A stretch of 49,952 nucleotides of DNA, taken from assembly GCF_030015065.1 (NCBI RefSeq), contig NZ_JAIVFN010000018.1, positions 1 to 49,952 on the forward strand, written 5' to 3'. How positions within the stretch are numbered: the stretch's first letter is position 1; every line of letters begins with the position of its first letter. Below are positions 35,744 through 49,944 of the stretch, one piece after another. The position numbers and the translations under genes were made by a program. The notes under the pieces are model-generated. The model was not told the origin of the DNA, did no database searches, and was given only the letters and a program-made list of their open reading frames with translations. Origin of the DNA: Xanthobacter autotrophicus. GTDB taxonomy: Bacteria; Pseudomonadota; Alphaproteobacteria; Rhizobiales; Xanthobacteraceae.

Positions 35744-37829
35744 GCCGCCCCGCGCACCGCGCCGGCCGAGCGAGCGCACCGTCCACGCCGTCGCCCTCAC
35801 GGACGACTATGCCTGGCTGCGCGCCGAGAACTGGCGCGCCGTCATGCGCGACCCATCGGTGCTCGACGCCGACATCCGCGCCTATCTGGAGGCGGAGAAC
35901 AGCTTCGCCGATGCCTATTTCGCCCCCATGGGCGAGGCGCGGACGGCGCTCGTCGCCGAGATGCGCGGACGCATCAAGGAGGATGATGCCTCCGTTCCCG
36001 CCCCCGACGGGCCCTTCGCCTATTTCTCCCGGCACCGGGAGGGCGGCCAGCATCCGCTCTATTGCCGCAAGCCCCTGCCGGACGGACCGGAGGCCATCCT
36101 GCTCGACGGCGACAGGGAGGCGGAAGGCAAGGCCTATTTCCACTTCGGCCACTGGCGCCACACGCGCGACCACGCCCGGCTCGCCTTCGCGGCGGACACC
36201 TCCGGCTCGGAGCTCTACGGCATCCACATCCGCGACCTGTCGAGCGGCGCCGACCTGCCGGACGTGATCGAGGAAACCACCGGCGACCTGCTGTGGAGCG
36301 CCGACGGAACGGTGCTCTATTATATCCGCCGCGATGCCGAGCACCGGCCGTCCAAGGTGTTCCGCCACGTGCTGGGCACCGATCCCGCCACCGACTCCCT
36401 CATCTACGAGGAACCGGACAAGGGCTTCTTCGTCTCGCTGGGCGAGACCCAGTCCCACCGCTATGGCCTCATCGCCTGCGGCGACCACGAGACATCGGAA
36501 GTCCACCTGCTGGACCTCGCCGAAACCGCGCCCCTCCCGCGCTGCGTCGCCCCGCGCGAGACCGGCGTGCGCTACGAGGTGGAGCACCATCCGGATCTCG
36601 CCGGCGCCGACAGCCTCATCCTCCTCACCAATGCGGACGGGGCGGAGGACTTCAAGCTCGTCACCGCGCCGACGGCCACGCCGGGCCGCGCGAACTGGCG
36701 CGATCTCGTGCCCCACCGGGCCGGGCGGATGATCCTGAGCCACACCGTCTTCGCCGGCCACATGGCCCGGCTGGAGCGGGAGGCGGGACTGCCGCGCATC
36801 ATCGTCCGCGACCTCGCATCGGGAGACGAGCACGCCATCGCCTTCGACGAGGAGGCCTATGCGCTGGGGCTTCACCCCGGCTTCGGCTTCGACACCAGCA
36901 AAGTGCGCTTCACCTATGCCTCCATGACCACCCCGTCAGAGGTGTGGGACTACGACATGGCGACCCGGCGCCGGGAGATGCTGAAGCGGCAGGAGGTGCC
37001 CTCCGGCCACGATCCGGCGGATTATGTGACGCGCCGCCTTTACGCCCCCGCGCCGGACGGCGAGAGCGTGCCGGTCTCCCTGCTCTACCGCAAGGGGACG
37101 CCGCTGGACGGCTCCGCGCCGCTGCTGCTCTATGGCTATGGGGCCTACGGCATCACCATTCCGGCGGGCTTCTCCACCAGCCGCCTGTCGCTGGTGGATC
37201 GCGGCTTCATCTATGCCATCGCCCATGTGCGCGGCGGCACGGACAAGGGCTGGCGCTGGTATGCCGACGGCAAGCTTGCCAACAAGCCCAACACCTTCAC
37301 CGACTTCATCGCGTGCGCCGAGCATCTGGTGGCGGAGGGCTTCACCAAGGCCGACCGCATCGTCGCCCAGGGCGGCTCGGCCGGCGGCATGCTGATGGGG
37401 GCGATCGCCAACATGCGGCCCGACCTGTTCGCCGGCATCGTGGCCGAGGTGCCGTTCGTGGACGTGCTGACCACCATGCTGGACGACACCCTGCCCCTGA
37501 CCCCGCCCGAATGGCCCGAATGGGGCAATCCCATCACGGACGAGGCCGCCTTCCGGCGCATCCTCGCTTATTCGCCGGTGGATAACGTGCGTCCCCGGGC
37601 CTACCCCTCCATCTTCGCCCTCGCCGGCCTCACCGATCCCCGCGTCACCTATTGGGAGCCGGCGAAATGGGTGGCGCGGCTGCGGGCAGCAGACACCGGG
37701 GGACGACCCATCCTGTTGCGAACCAACATGGATGCGGGGCACGGCGGCGCCGCCGGGCGATTCGACAAGCTGGACGAGGTTGCGCTCGTCTATCTGTTCG
37801 CCTTGAAGACGGTGGGCCGCACAAGCTGA
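35733..37829 (+). CDS. ptrB: S9 family peptidase, oligopeptidase B type
   Basis: This 698-residue serine peptidase cleaves short peptides after basic residues. An N-terminal beta-propeller (about residues 70-420) precedes an alpha/beta-hydrolase domain. [19 protein letters not shown] is the oxyanion region, [11 protein letters not shown] carries Ser549, [14 protein letters not shown] the Asp635, and DAGHGG the His670. Length and motifs fit oligopeptidase B rather than prolyl oligopeptidase. It starts with GTG inside the end of msrB (11-nt overlap), implying co-translation. It has no signal peptide. Confidence 0.92.
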   Translation: MAPEPPRAPRRPSERTVHAVALTDDYAWLRAENWRAVMRDPSVLDADIRAYLEAENSFADAYFAPMGEARTALVAEMRGRIKEDDASVPAPDGPFAYFSRHREGGQHPLYCRKPLPDGPEAILLDGDREAEGKAYFHFGHWRHTRDHARLAFAADTSGSELYGIHIRDLSSGADLPDVIEETTGDLLWSADGTVLYYIRRDAEHRPSKVFRHVLGTDPATDSLIYEEPDKGFFVSLGETQSHRYGLIACGDHETSEVHLLDLAETAPLPRCVAPRETGVRYEVEHHPDLAGADSLILLTNADGAEDFKLVTAPTATPGRANWRDLVPHRAGRMILSHTVFAGHMARLEREAGLPRIIVRDLASGDEHAIAFDEEAYALGLHPGFGFDTSKVRFTYASMTTPSEVWDYDMATRRREMLKRQEVPSGHDPADYVTRRLYAPAPDGESVPVSLLYRKGTPLDGSAPLLLYGYGAYGITIPAGFSTSRLSLVDRGFIYAIAHVRGGTDKGWRWYADGKLANKPNTFTDFIACAEHLVAEGFTKADRIVAQGGSAGGMLMGAIANMRPDLFAGIVAEVPFVDVLTTMLDDTLPLTPPEWPEWGNPITDEAAFRRILAYSPVDNVRPRAYPSIFALAGLTDPRVTYWEPAKWVARLRAADTGGRPILLRTNMDAGHGGAAGRFDKLDEVALVYLFALKTVGRTS

Positions 37830-38062
37830 GGACGCCGGGGCACGGCGCCCGCCCGGTTCGCACCGCGATCCGGGCGCCAAACCGGCTCCTTCCTTGATGT
37901 CGGCGGCAGTTTCAGCGTTCCGGCCGGGGGCTGCGGGTCTCCCCGGACCGAGAATGCCTGCCCCGGTGGCATTTGCGCCGGGCGCGGCTTCCGGTTATCC
38001 AGAGCGCGCTCGATTGGGGGAATGCGAGAGAGGGGCGGCTCCGCGCATTGAGGCACGCTTTG

Positions 38063-39235
38063 ATGGGCCGTCTGGATCGTTACATCTTCTCCACCGCCGC
38101 GGTGGCGTTTCTGGGAGTCGTGGTGGTGCTCGCCGGAATGATCTGGGCGACGCAGGCCCTGCGGCAGCTGGATCTCGTCACCAGCCAGGGCCAGACCATC
38201 CTCGCCTTCGTCGCCATCACCAGCCTCACCATGCCCACGCTGGTGCTGGTGATCGCCCCGGCGGCGCTGTTCATCGCCACCGCCTACACCCTGCTCAAGC
38301 TCAACGGCGACAGTGAGATCGTGGTGATGGCCTCCGCCGGCATGGGGCCGTGGCGGCTGCTGCGCCCTCTCACCGTCCTCGCCCTCCTGGTTTCCGCCTT
38401 CTGCGCCCTGCTCGCCACCGTGCTGGTACCGGCAAGCCTCGCGACCTTCCGCGAGCAGGTGACCAAGGTGCGCGCGGACGTGGTGTCCTTCGTCGCCCAG
38501 CCGGGCCGCTTCGTGAACCTGTCGCAGGGCCTCGTCTTCCATGTGCGCGAGCGCGCCGCCAACGGCGTGATGCGCGGTATCTTCATCAATGACGCCCGGG
38601 ATGACGGCGTATCCACTTACCTCGCCGACCGCGGCCAGATCATCGAGAGCGATGCCGGCATCTTCCTGGTGCTGGAAAACGGCTCGATCCAGCGGCGCGG
38701 CGGCGCGGAAAAGGACCGGGACAAGGCGTCCAACTCCTCCGTGGTGGAGTTCCAGCGCTACGCCTTCGACCTGTCGTCCCTCGCCCCCAGTTCCCAGGGC
38801 CAGGACGTGAAGCCCATGGAACGCCCCCTGAGCTACGTGCTGAGCCCGCCCGAGAACGACCTTTACGTGCGGTTCTTCCCCGGCCGCTACCGTGAAGAGC
38901 TGCACAAACGCCTGTCCGCCGGGCTCTATCCCCTGGCCTTCTTCGCCATCGCAGCGGCGGCGCTGGCCAACCCGCGCACCACCCGCCAGAGCCGCGGCGC
39001 GGCGCTCGGCGCCATCATCCCGGCCATGGGCCTGGTCCAGATCGGCAATTTCGCCATTGCCGGCCAGCTGAAGACGCAGGTCGCGGCGGTTCCGCTGATC
39101 TATCTCCTGCCCATCGCCACCGTGGCCATCTGCGCCATGATCATCCAGGGCTGGATCCGCCTTGCGCCGCCGGCGACCCTGGTCGCGCTGGCGGACCGGC
39201 TGAAGCAGCGCCTCGCGCGGCGGGCGGCGGCCTGA
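38063..39235 (+). CDS. lptF: LPS export ABC transporter permease LptF
   Basis: This 390-residue inner-membrane protein, with LptG and the LptB ATPase, extracts lipopolysaccharide from the membrane. It starts MGRLDRYIFSTAAVAFLGVV, the first of about six spans (three N-terminal, three C-terminal around residues 295-370), with a periplasmic beta-jellyroll between. The NGDSEIVVMASAG motif is the family's coupling helix. The ATG at 38063 has GAGG nearby; the upstream open frame is Arg-rich and unconserved. It starts the outer-membrane biogenesis operon. Confidence 0.94.
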   Translation: MGRLDRYIFSTAAVAFLGVVVVLAGMIWATQALRQLDLVTSQGQTILAFVAITSLTMPTLVLVIAPAALFIATAYTLLKLNGDSEIVVMASAGMGPWRLLRPLTVLALLVSAFCALLATVLVPASLATFREQVTKVRADVVSFVAQPGRFVNLSQGLVFHVRERAANGVMRGIFINDARDDGVSTYLADRGQIIESDAGIFLVLENGSIQRRGGAEKDRDKASNSSVVEFQRYAFDLSSLAPSSQGQDVKPMERPLSYVLSPPENDLYVRFFPGRYREELHKRLSAGLYPLAFFAIAAAALANPRTTRQSRGAALGAIIPAMGLVQIGNFAIAGQLKTQVAAVPLIYLLPIATVAICAMIIQGWIRLAPPATLVALADRLKQRLARRAAA

Positions 39236-39239
39236 CCCC

Positions 39240-40334
39240 ATGATCGGACGCATCCTCGGCCTTTATTTCGCGCGGCGGTTCGCGAACGCGGTGGTGCTCA
39301 TCTTCATGTCCTGCGTCACGCTCATCGTGCTCGTGGACTTCCTGGAGATGGCGCGGCGCACCGCCGACCGCGAGCAGGTGACGGTGGGCCTGCTCGCCCT
39401 GGTCACCCTCTATCGCGCTCCGGCCTTCACCGAGCAACTGATGCCGTTCGCCGTGCTGTTCGGCGCCATCGCCACCTTCGTCCTGCTGTCGCGGCGGCTC
39501 GAGCTGGTGGTGGCGCGCGCCGTGGGGCTGTCGGTCTGGCAGTTCATCACCCCGCCGGTGCTGGTGGCCTTCCTCATCGGCGTGTTCGCCACCACGGTGT
39601 TCAACCCCGTGTCCGCCGACTTCAAGGAGCGGGCGAACCAGATCGAGGGCGAGATCTTCACCTCCGCGTCGTCCGGAATCATGCCCCAGAGCAAGAAGGA
39701 ATTCTGGGTGCGCCAGCAGAGCGTGGACGGCCAGTCCATCATCCAGGCCCAGGCCTCGCGCCAGGGCGGCCGGGAGCTCTACGGCGTGGTGGTGTTCGAG
39801 TTCGACAAGGCCGACCGCCTCGTGGAACGTGTGGAGGCAAGGTCTGCAACCTTGGGAGATGGTGCATGGATTCTTACCGATGCCCGGGTGCTCGTTCCCG
39901 GCCTCGATAACCACCACTATGATACCTATCTCATCGCTACGAATCTCGATCCCAAGCAGATACAGGAGTCCCTGATCGCCCCGGAAACCGTGTCGTTTTG
40001 GCAACTTCCCGCGGCGATCCGCAGTGCAGAACAATCCGGTTTCGGCGCCGCAAAATACCGCCTCCAGCTCCAGAGCCTTCTGGCGCGGCCGTTTCTGCTG
40101 GTGGCAATGGTACTCATTGCCGCGGTGGTGGGGCTGCGGGTGTTCCGCTTCGGCGGGGTGGGCCAGACGATTCTCGGTGGCGTGCTGGCGGGCTTTCTGC
40201 TTTATGTTGGGACCAAGCTCGCTGAGGATCTCGGCGAGGCAGGTTTCGTTCATCCCGTTGCTGCAGCATGGTTTCCTGCGGTAGCCGGGATTCTTCTGGG
40301 GGTACTCGTTCTGTTGCACCGGGAGGACGGATGA
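39240..40334 (+). CDS. lptG: LPS export ABC transporter permease LptG
   Basis: This 364-residue partner of LptF begins 4 nt after its stop. It starts MIGRILGLYFARRFANAVVLIF, with LSRRLELVVARAVGLSVWQFI as the coupling region and a periplasmic jellyroll in the middle (FWVRQQSVDGQSIIQAQAS). Three C-terminal spans follow, including FLLVAMVLIAAVVGLRVFRFG. It overlaps lptD by 4 nt (ATGA). The tight spacing of lptF, lptG and lptD puts the inner- and outer-membrane ends of the LPS bridge on one message. Confidence 0.95.
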   Translation: MIGRILGLYFARRFANAVVLIFMSCVTLIVLVDFLEMARRTADREQVTVGLLALVTLYRAPAFTEQLMPFAVLFGAIATFVLLSRRLELVVARAVGLSVWQFITPPVLVAFLIGVFATTVFNPVSADFKERANQIEGEIFTSASSGIMPQSKKEFWVRQQSVDGQSIIQAQASRQGGRELYGVVVFEFDKADRLVERVEARSATLGDGAWILTDARVLVPGLDNHHYDTYLIATNLDPKQIQESLIAPETVSFWQLPAAIRSAEQSGFGAAKYRLQLQSLLARPFLLVAMVLIAAVVGLRVFRFGGVGQTILGGVLAGFLLYVGTKLAEDLGEAGFVHPVAAAWFPAVAGILLGVLVLLHREDG

Positions 40335-42880
40335 CGGTCGGGCTTTCCCCCGCCGTAGGCAATGCCACCAGGGCCCGGCGCCGCAGCGCGCGCCGGAGGG
40401 GTGTCCTTGCGTCCGCGGCAAGCCTCCTCCTGATGGCTGCGAGCCTTGGGGCCGTGACCATTGCCGCCGCGACTCTTGCCGCCGCGCCCGCGGTCGCGCA
40501 GACGCAGTCGGCCGCGCCCACCGGCAACAGCACCCTCGGCGCGGGCTTCGCCGGGGCGCGCAAGCTCGACCCGAACCAGAAGATGCTGGTGACCGCCGAC
40601 CAGCTCGAATACGACTACCAGAGGGAAACGGTCTCCGCCGTCGGCACCGTCCAGATCTATTATGACGGTGCGACCCTGGAGGCGAACCGGGTGGTGCTCG
40701 ACCGCAAGGCGAACACTCTCTTTGCCCAGGGCAATGTCCGGCTCAAGGACCGGGACGGCAAGATCGTCACCGCCGACAATCTGGAGCTGACCCAGGACTT
40801 CCGGCAGGGCTTCATAGATTCCCTGCGCCTCGACACCCCGGACCAGACCCACTTCGCCGCCACCCGTGCCGACCGCACCGACGGCAACGTCACCGTGTTC
40901 CAGAACGGCGTCTACACGGCCTGCGAGCCGTGCAAGGATGATCCGAGCAAGCCTCCGCTGTGGCAGATCAAGGCCAAGAAGATCGTCCACAACGAAGAAG
41001 AGAAGATGATCTACTACCAGGATGCCTGGGTAGAATTCTTCGGCATGCCGGTGGCCTATTTCCCGTATCTGTCCTCGCCTGACCCGACCGTGAAGCGCAA
41101 GACCGGCTTCCTCATGCCGGAATTCTTCTCGTCGAGCCAGATCGGCTATGGCGTCTCCACGCCCTTCTTCTGGAATATCGCGCCCGATCGCGACCTGACG
41201 CTGACGCCCGCCTTCACCACGAAGCAGGGCGTGCTGATGCAGGGCGAGTGGCGCCAGCGCCTGATCAACGGCGCCTACACCATCCGCGCCGCCGGCATCA
41301 TGCAGCAGGACAAGGACGCCTTCACCACCACGTCCTACGGGCTGACCGAGTATCTGCCCGGCTATCGCGACAACCGCGGCGCCGTGGAGACCACCGGCGC
41401 GTTCGCGCTGAACAAGTTCTGGACCTTCGGCTGGGATGCGACCATCGCCTCCGACCGCACCTTCCTGCGCGACTACAACCTCGTCGGTGACGGCGTCACC
41501 ACCAAGACCTCGACCGTCTACCTGACGGGCCAGGGCGACCGCTCCTATTTCGACGTGCGCGGGCTCTATTTCCTCGGCATGTCGGTGACCGACAACCAGG
41601 ACCTCCAGCCCATCGTCGGCACGCTCAACTACAACAAGGTGTTCGACAAGGCGCTGTGGGGCGGCGAATCCGGCCTCAAGGTCAACCTCACCAGCCTGAC
41701 CCGCCAGGAGGCCGACTTCATCGGCACCTCCGCGCTCACCTCCTCCACCGGCGCCGTGGGCATTCCCACCGGCTCCTGCGCGCTCATGAGCCCCAATCCC
41801 GAGCAGTGCCTGCTGCGCGGCGCGCCGGGGGACTACACGCGCCTGTCGGCCGAGCTCTACTGGAAGAAGGCCATCACCGATTCCGCAGGCCAGATCTGGA
41901 CCCCGTTCGTGACGGCCCGGGTGGACGTCGCCTCGGTGGACACCGGCTTCCTGCCCTACAGCTACATGTACGGCGCCACCCTCCCCGGCCAGAACGCGCT
42001 CCAGTCGGGCAGCGACGACCTGATCCGCGGCATGCCGGCGGTGGGCCTCGACTACAAATACCCCTTCATCTCGGCCGAGAGCTGGGGCACCCAGATCATC
42101 GAGCCCCGCGCCCAGGTGATCATCCGCCCCAACGAGACCGACATCGGTCAGTTCCCGAACGAGGATGCCCAGAGCCTCGTGTTCGACGACACCAACCTGT
42201 TCGAGGTCAACAAGTATTCCGGCTACGACCGGGTCGAGGGTGGCAGCCGCGTCAACCTTGGTGTCACCTACACCGCCGCCATCCATGGCGCCGGCCTGGT
42301 CACCGCGGTCATCGGCCAGTCCTACAATCTGTTCGGCCGGAACTCGTTCGCCTATGGCGACATGGCCAATACGGGCCTCGAATCGGGCCTGGAGACCACG
42401 GCGTCCGACTACATCGCCAAGTTCGGCTATTCGCCCACCAAGTATCTCGAATTCGTGACCCGCTTCCGGTTCGACAACGACAACCTCTCCATGCAGCGCT
42501 TCGAGCTGCAGGGTCGGGCGGAGATCGACCGGTTCAACGTGGCGGTCACCTACGGCCGCTACGAGGCGCAGCCGCTGCTGGGCTATTACGACAAGCGCGA
42601 AGGCATCTACACCAACGCCTCCTACAAGCTCACCGACAATTGGGCGCTGCGCGGCGCCGTGCGCTATGACTTCGTTGGCGGCGACTTCGACTATACGCTG
42701 GTGGGCCTGAGCTATATCGACGACTGCTTCACCCTCGCCATGAACTACATCACCGACTACACCGTCAACGGGCCCAATGCGGCTCCGGTGAACAAGGTGA
42801 TGTTCCGTATCGGGCTGAGAACGCTTGGTGAGGGTGGCTTCTCCACCTCCTTCGGCTCCAGCAGCGAAACCAGCCAGTGA
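40331..42880 (+). CDS. lptD: LPS assembly outer-membrane protein LptD
   Basis: The 849-residue outer-membrane beta-barrel inserts LPS into the outer leaflet with LptE. A long Arg-rich n-region (RARRRSARRRG) precedes a signal peptide cleaved near AVAQ. The periplasmic OstA/LptA-like jellyroll follows (VTADQLEYDYQRETVSAVG, NVRLKDRDGKIVTADNLEL). The C-terminal barrel is Tyr/Asp/Asn-rich and ends FSTSFGSSSETSQ. In E. coli the order lptD-surA-pdxA-rsmA is the same, supporting the assignment. It overlaps the lptG stop. Confidence 0.95.
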   Translation: MTVGLSPAVGNATRARRRSARRRGVLASAASLLLMAASLGAVTIAAATLAAAPAVAQTQSAAPTGNSTLGAGFAGARKLDPNQKMLVTADQLEYDYQRETVSAVGTVQIYYDGATLEANRVVLDRKANTLFAQGNVRLKDRDGKIVTADNLELTQDFRQGFIDSLRLDTPDQTHFAATRADRTDGNVTVFQNGVYTACEPCKDDPSKPPLWQIKAKKIVHNEEEKMIYYQDAWVEFFGMPVAYFPYLSSPDPTVKRKTGFLMPEFFSSSQIGYGVSTPFFWNIAPDRDLTLTPAFTTKQGVLMQGEWRQRLINGAYTIRAAGIMQQDKDAFTTTSYGLTEYLPGYRDNRGAVETTGAFALNKFWTFGWDATIASDRTFLRDYNLVGDGVTTKTSTVYLTGQGDRSYFDVRGLYFLGMSVTDNQDLQPIVGTLNYNKVFDKALWGGESGLKVNLTSLTRQEADFIGTSALTSSTGAVGIPTGSCALMSPNPEQCLLRGAPGDYTRLSAELYWKKAITDSAGQIWTPFVTARVDVASVDTGFLPYSYMYGATLPGQNALQSGSDDLIRGMPAVGLDYKYPFISAESWGTQIIEPRAQVIIRPNETDIGQFPNEDAQSLVFDDTNLFEVNKYSGYDRVEGGSRVNLGVTYTAAIHGAGLVTAVIGQSYNLFGRNSFAYGDMANTGLESGLETTASDYIAKFGYSPTKYLEFVTRFRFDNDNLSMQRFELQGRAEIDRFNVAVTYGRYEAQPLLGYYDKREGIYTNASYKLTDNWALRGAVRYDFVGGDFDYTLVGLSYIDDCFTLAMNYITDYTVNGPNAAPVNKVMFRIGLRTLGEGGFSTSFGSSSETSQ

Positions 42881-42989
42881 GGCCGAGGCCGGCCGCGACG
42901 ACGGCCGCTTCGGCTGCGGTTCGCGCTGCGGGCCGCAATGCCGCCACAGGAAGGGGACACAAGTCGCCGAGTGACCTTCGGACAGGACC

Positions 42990-43898
42990 ATGACGTTCCG
43001 CCACTTCTTCCTTTCCGCCCTCGCTTTGGCCTTCCTTGCTCTCGGCTCCGGCGCGCCCGCCCATGCCCAGCAGATCATCGTGATGGTGAACGGAGATCCG
43101 ATCACCACCTATGATGTCTCCCAGCGCCAGCGCCTGAACCAGATGATCGAGCGCAAGAGCATGACGTCGCAGCAGGCGCTCGACGATCTCATCGACGAGC
43201 GCATCAAGATCCAGCAGGCCATCCGCCTGAAGATGGACGTGGACCAGAAGGACGTGGACCGCCTGTTCGCGTCCGTGGCTGAGCGCTCCGGCCGCACGCC
43301 CGAGCAGCTTTCCGCCGGCTTCAAGCAGCAGGGGCTCGACGACCGCACCTTCAAGCAGAAGCTGCTCGCCGATTATGTGTGGGGCCAGTATGTGCGCGCC
43401 CGCTCCGGCACGGTGAACGTGCGTGACGCGGATGTGATCGCAGCCCTGCAGAAGCGCGGCCAGACCCAGATGATCGCCACCGAATACACGCTGATGCCCA
43501 TCGTGTTCGTGGTGCCGCGCAATGCCGGCAACTATGGCGCCCGCCTTGCCGAGGCCAACGCCCTGCGCGGCCGCTTCACCGATTGCGACGCCGGCGCGGA
43601 GATGGTCAAGTCGCTGAAGGAAGTGGTGGTGCGGCCGAAGGTGACGCGCCTGTCCTCCGAGATGCCGGCCCCGCTCAAGCAGGTCCTCGACAAGACCGAG
43701 GTGGGTCGGCTGACTCCGCCGGAAGTCGCGCAATCCGGGGTGGAGACCTTCGCCATGTGCGGCAAGCGCGAGGTGCGCGGCGAGAGCTCGCAGAAGAAGG
43801 AGATCAAGGACGAGCTTTCGTCCAGCCAGTTCACCGCCGAATCCAAGCGCTTCATGGCGGAGCTGCGGAAGCAGTCGCTCATCGAGTATCGCCGCTGA
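42990..43898 (+). CDS. SurA-like periplasmic chaperone / peptidyl-prolyl isomerase
   Basis: This 302-residue protein has a signal peptide (RHFFLSALALAFLALGSG) cleaved near AHAQ. The SurA N-terminal domain follows: IIVMVNGDPITTYDVSQRQRL, SQQALDDLIDERIKIQQA and LLADYVWGQYVRARSG. The middle region (about 145-270) takes the place of a parvulin domain but lacks a clear catalytic pattern, so it may act mainly as a chaperone for outer-membrane proteins such as LptD. Its position between lptD and pdxA matches E. coli surA. Confidence 0.88.
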   Translation: MTFRHFFLSALALAFLALGSGAPAHAQQIIVMVNGDPITTYDVSQRQRLNQMIERKSMTSQQALDDLIDERIKIQQAIRLKMDVDQKDVDRLFASVAERSGRTPEQLSAGFKQQGLDDRTFKQKLLADYVWGQYVRARSGTVNVRDADVIAALQKRGQTQMIATEYTLMPIVFVVPRNAGNYGARLAEANALRGRFTDCDAGAEMVKSLKEVVVRPKVTRLSSEMPAPLKQVLDKTEVGRLTPPEVAQSGVETFAMCGKREVRGESSQKKEIKDELSSSQFTAESKRFMAELRKQSLIEYRR

Positions 43899-44021
43899 CC
43901 CACGGCGCAAGGGAAGAGCTTTCGGCCATGCATCGCCCGGCTTGCAAACCGGGCCCTTCGGTCCGACCTTGGTCATGAGGGGCTGGCGCGGAGCACCGGC
44001 TTTCCGTCTGTCGTCGCAGCG

Positions 44022-44064
44022 CGTTTTCGTGACGCAAAGCCGGTACTTACTTTTGCGGAAAACG
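44022..44064 (+). promoter_or_regulatory. long hairpin over the pdxA ribosome-binding region
   Basis: CGTTTTC (44022-44028) pairs exactly with GAAAACG (44058-44064), and inside it CGCAAA (44033-44038) pairs with TTTGCG (44052-44057). The only SD-like GGAA (44057-44060) lies in the right arm, 9 nt before the ATG. The sequence resembles mosaic intergenic repeats of Rhizobiales. It could reduce pdxA translation. Confidence 0.55.
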
Positions 44065-44069
44065 TTGTG

Positions 44070-45122
44070 ATGGTCGCGCCTGCCCCCCTGGTTCTCTCCC
44101 TCGGCGATCCCGCCGGCATCGGCCCCGATATCGTCCTCGCCGCCTTCGTTCGGCGTCGCGAGGCGCGCCTGCCCGCCTTCATGGTCGCGGGCGATCCCGG
44201 AACGCTCGCCGCCCGCGCCCGGCATCTCGGGCTCACCGTGCCCCTCGCCGAGACCGGGCCGGAAGACGCCGCCGGCCGTTTCGCCGAGGCGCTGCCGGTG
44301 CTGCCCGTCGGCCCCGCCTCCACCGCCGCGCCCGGCCGGCCGGATGCCTCCAGCGCCCCCTGCGTGGTGGCCAGCCTGGAGGCGGCGCTCGGCCTCGTCC
44401 AGGCCGGCCGCGCCGCGGCTCTGGTCACCAATCCGCTGGCGAAATCGGTCATGTATGCGGGCGGTTTCCCGTTTCCGGGCCACACCGAATTCCTCGCCGC
44501 CCGCGCCACGCGCCCCGGCTGCCCCCCGCCCCATCCGGTGATGATGATCTGGTCGGAGCAGCTCGCCGTGGTGCCGGCCACCATCCACCTGCCCTATGCG
44601 GACGTGCCCGGCCATCTCACCATCGACCTTCTGGTGGAGACCGGCCGCATCGTCGCCGGCGACATGGCACGGCGCTTCGGCATCGCCCGACCCCGCCTCG
44701 TCTTCTGCGGCCTCAATCCCCATGCGGGCGAGCACGGCACCCTCGGCACCGAGGACGAGACCATCGTGCGCCCCGCCGTGGACGCCCTGCGGCGCGAGGG
44801 TATCGACGCGCGCGGCCCGCTGCCCGCCGATACCCTGTTCCACCCCGAGGCAAGGGCCGGCTACGACGTGGCGGTGGGCATGTATCACGACCAGGTGCTG
44901 ATTCCGGCCAAGACCCTGGCCTTCCACGACGGGGTGAACGTGACCCTGGGCCTGCCCTTCATCCGCACCTCGCCCGATCATGGCACCGCCTTCGACATCG
45001 CCGGCACCGGCCGTGCGAATCCCTCCAGCCTGATGGCGGCGCTCCGGCTCGCCCGACGCCTCGCGGATACGGAAGTCGTCCGCGCGGAGCGCGAAGGCCG
45101 CCGCGCGGCGAGTGTGGCGTGA
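44070..45122 (+). CDS. pdxA: 4-hydroxythreonine-4-phosphate dehydrogenase
   Basis: This 350-residue vitamin B6 synthesis enzyme oxidises 4-phosphohydroxy-threonine. It begins [21 protein letters not shown], the PdxA signature. Metal-binding histidines lie in [22 protein letters not shown] and [13 protein letters not shown], with [16 protein letters not shown] near the end. The ATG at 44070 and a GTG one codon earlier are both possible starts; the former has GGAA 9 nt away. It overlaps rsmA by 4 nt. Confidence 0.95.
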   Translation: MVAPAPLVLSLGDPAGIGPDIVLAAFVRRREARLPAFMVAGDPGTLAARARHLGLTVPLAETGPEDAAGRFAEALPVLPVGPASTAAPGRPDASSAPCVVASLEAALGLVQAGRAAALVTNPLAKSVMYAGGFPFPGHTEFLAARATRPGCPPPHPVMMIWSEQLAVVPATIHLPYADVPGHLTIDLLVETGRIVAGDMARRFGIARPRLVFCGLNPHAGEHGTLGTEDETIVRPAVDALRREGIDARGPLPADTLFHPEARAGYDVAVGMYHDQVLIPAKTLAFHDGVNVTLGLPFIRTSPDHGTAFDIAGTGRANPSSLMAALRLARRLADTEVVRAEREGRRAASVA

Positions 45123-46015
45123 GCGCCCTCGACGACCTCCCGCCGCTGCGCGACGTCATCCGGCGGCACGGCCTCTCGGCGCAGAAATCGCTGGGCCAGA
45201 ACTTCCTGCTGGACCTCAACCTCACCGGCCGCATCGCCCGCGCCTCCGGCCCCCTCGAGGGGGCGACGGTGGTGGAGGTCGGCCCGGGCCCGGGCGGGCT
45301 GACGCGGGCGCTGCTCGCTTTGGGTGCGAAGCGCGTCATCGCCATCGAGCGCGATCAACGCTGCCTCGATGCGCTGGCGGAAATATCCGAACACTATCCC
45401 GGCCGGCTGGAGGTGATCTCCGGCGACGCGCTGAAGGTGGACGTGCTCCCCCTCGTCGGCGACGGCCAAGGAGCGGGCGAAGTGCGGGTGGTGGCGAACC
45501 TGCCCTACAATATCGCGACGCTGCTGCTCGTGGGCTGGCTCTCCGCCGATCCCTGGCCGCCCTGGTTCTCATCCCTCACCCTGATGTTCCAGAAGGAGGT
45601 GGCGGAACGCATCGTCGCCGCGCCGGGCTCGAAGGCCTATGGCCGGCTCGCGGTGCTGGCGGGCTGGCGGACCACGGCGCGCATCGCCTTCGATGTCGCC
45701 CCCTCCGCCTTCGTACCGCCGCCGAAGGTGACCTCCTCCGTGGTCCATCTGGTGCCGCGGGCGGAACCTTTGCCGTGCGCGCTCTCCGCGCTGGAGAAGG
45801 TGACGGAAGCCGCCTTCGGCCAGCGCCGCAAGATGCTGCGCCAGAGCCTGAAGACCCTGGGGGTGGACGCAGGCGCCCTGCTGGACGCCGCGGGTGTGGA
45901 GGAGACGGCGCGAGCCGAGGAGATCCATGTGGCCGGCTTCGTCAGGCTGGCGAACGCCTATGCGGGCGGTATAGGCCGCCCGCCCTTCGGGGTTCTGGCC
46001 GCCCTGCGCGGATAA
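45119..46015 (+). CDS. rsmA: 16S rRNA (adenine1518/1519-N6)-dimethyltransferase
   Basis: This 298-residue KsgA dimethylates two adjacent adenines near the 3' end of 16S r[26 protein letters not shown] is the N-terminal signature, [16 protein letters not shown] the AdoMet loop, IERDQRCL the acidic loop, and [18 protein letters not shown] the NLPY catalytic motif. [14 protein letters not shown] is the conserved C-terminal joint. It starts with GTG within the pdxA stop (GTGA). It ends the operon and converges on metH. Confidence 0.96.
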   Translation: MSALDDLPPLRDVIRRHGLSAQKSLGQNFLLDLNLTGRIARASGPLEGATVVEVGPGPGGLTRALLALGAKRVIAIERDQRCLDALAEISEHYPGRLEVISGDALKVDVLPLVGDGQGAGEVRVVANLPYNIATLLLVGWLSADPWPPWFSSLTLMFQKEVAERIVAAPGSKAYGRLAVLAGWRTTARIAFDVAPSAFVPPPKVTSSVVHLVPRAEPLPCALSALEKVTEAAFGQRRKMLRQSLKTLGVDAGALLDAAGVEETARAEEIHVAGFVRLANAYAGGIGRPPFGVLAALRG

Positions 46016-46067
46016 TCCCCAGGGTCGCGCGGCATGGGTCCGGGACCGGGCGCGCGATGCGCCCGCC

Positions 46068-49802
<3,735 letters not shown>

Positions 49803-49920
49803 GGCTGAGGATCTCGGGCTCGGGGCTTAAGGGCAGCCTCGGTGAAACAGGTGGGCGTCAGTCGCCGGACGAAAACGCAATACCGTCGCCAATCTTGGCG
49901 GCGCCGATGAGACTGTCGCT

Positions 49921-49944
49921 CCCTCTCCCGCTTGCGGGGGAGGG
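49921..49944 (+). repeat. REP-like palindrome at the window edge
   Basis: CCCTCTCCC (49921-49929) and GGGGGAGGG (49936-49944) pair with one mismatch around GCTTGC, followed by CCGGGG. This pattern is familiar as a short extragenic palindrome in many alphaproteobacterial genomes. It lies in the upstream region of metH and may continue past the window. Confidence 0.6.

Noticed and set aside
40250-43108. 952-codon minus-strand open frame opposite lptD
   Set aside because: Antisense shadow of lptD, spanning lptD and its flanks, with no recognisable domain and biased composition.
43940-43975. CCCGG/CCGGG hairpin after the SurA-like gene as a terminator
   Set aside because: Only five pairs with no T-run, and the downstream pdxA gene belongs to the same conserved operon.
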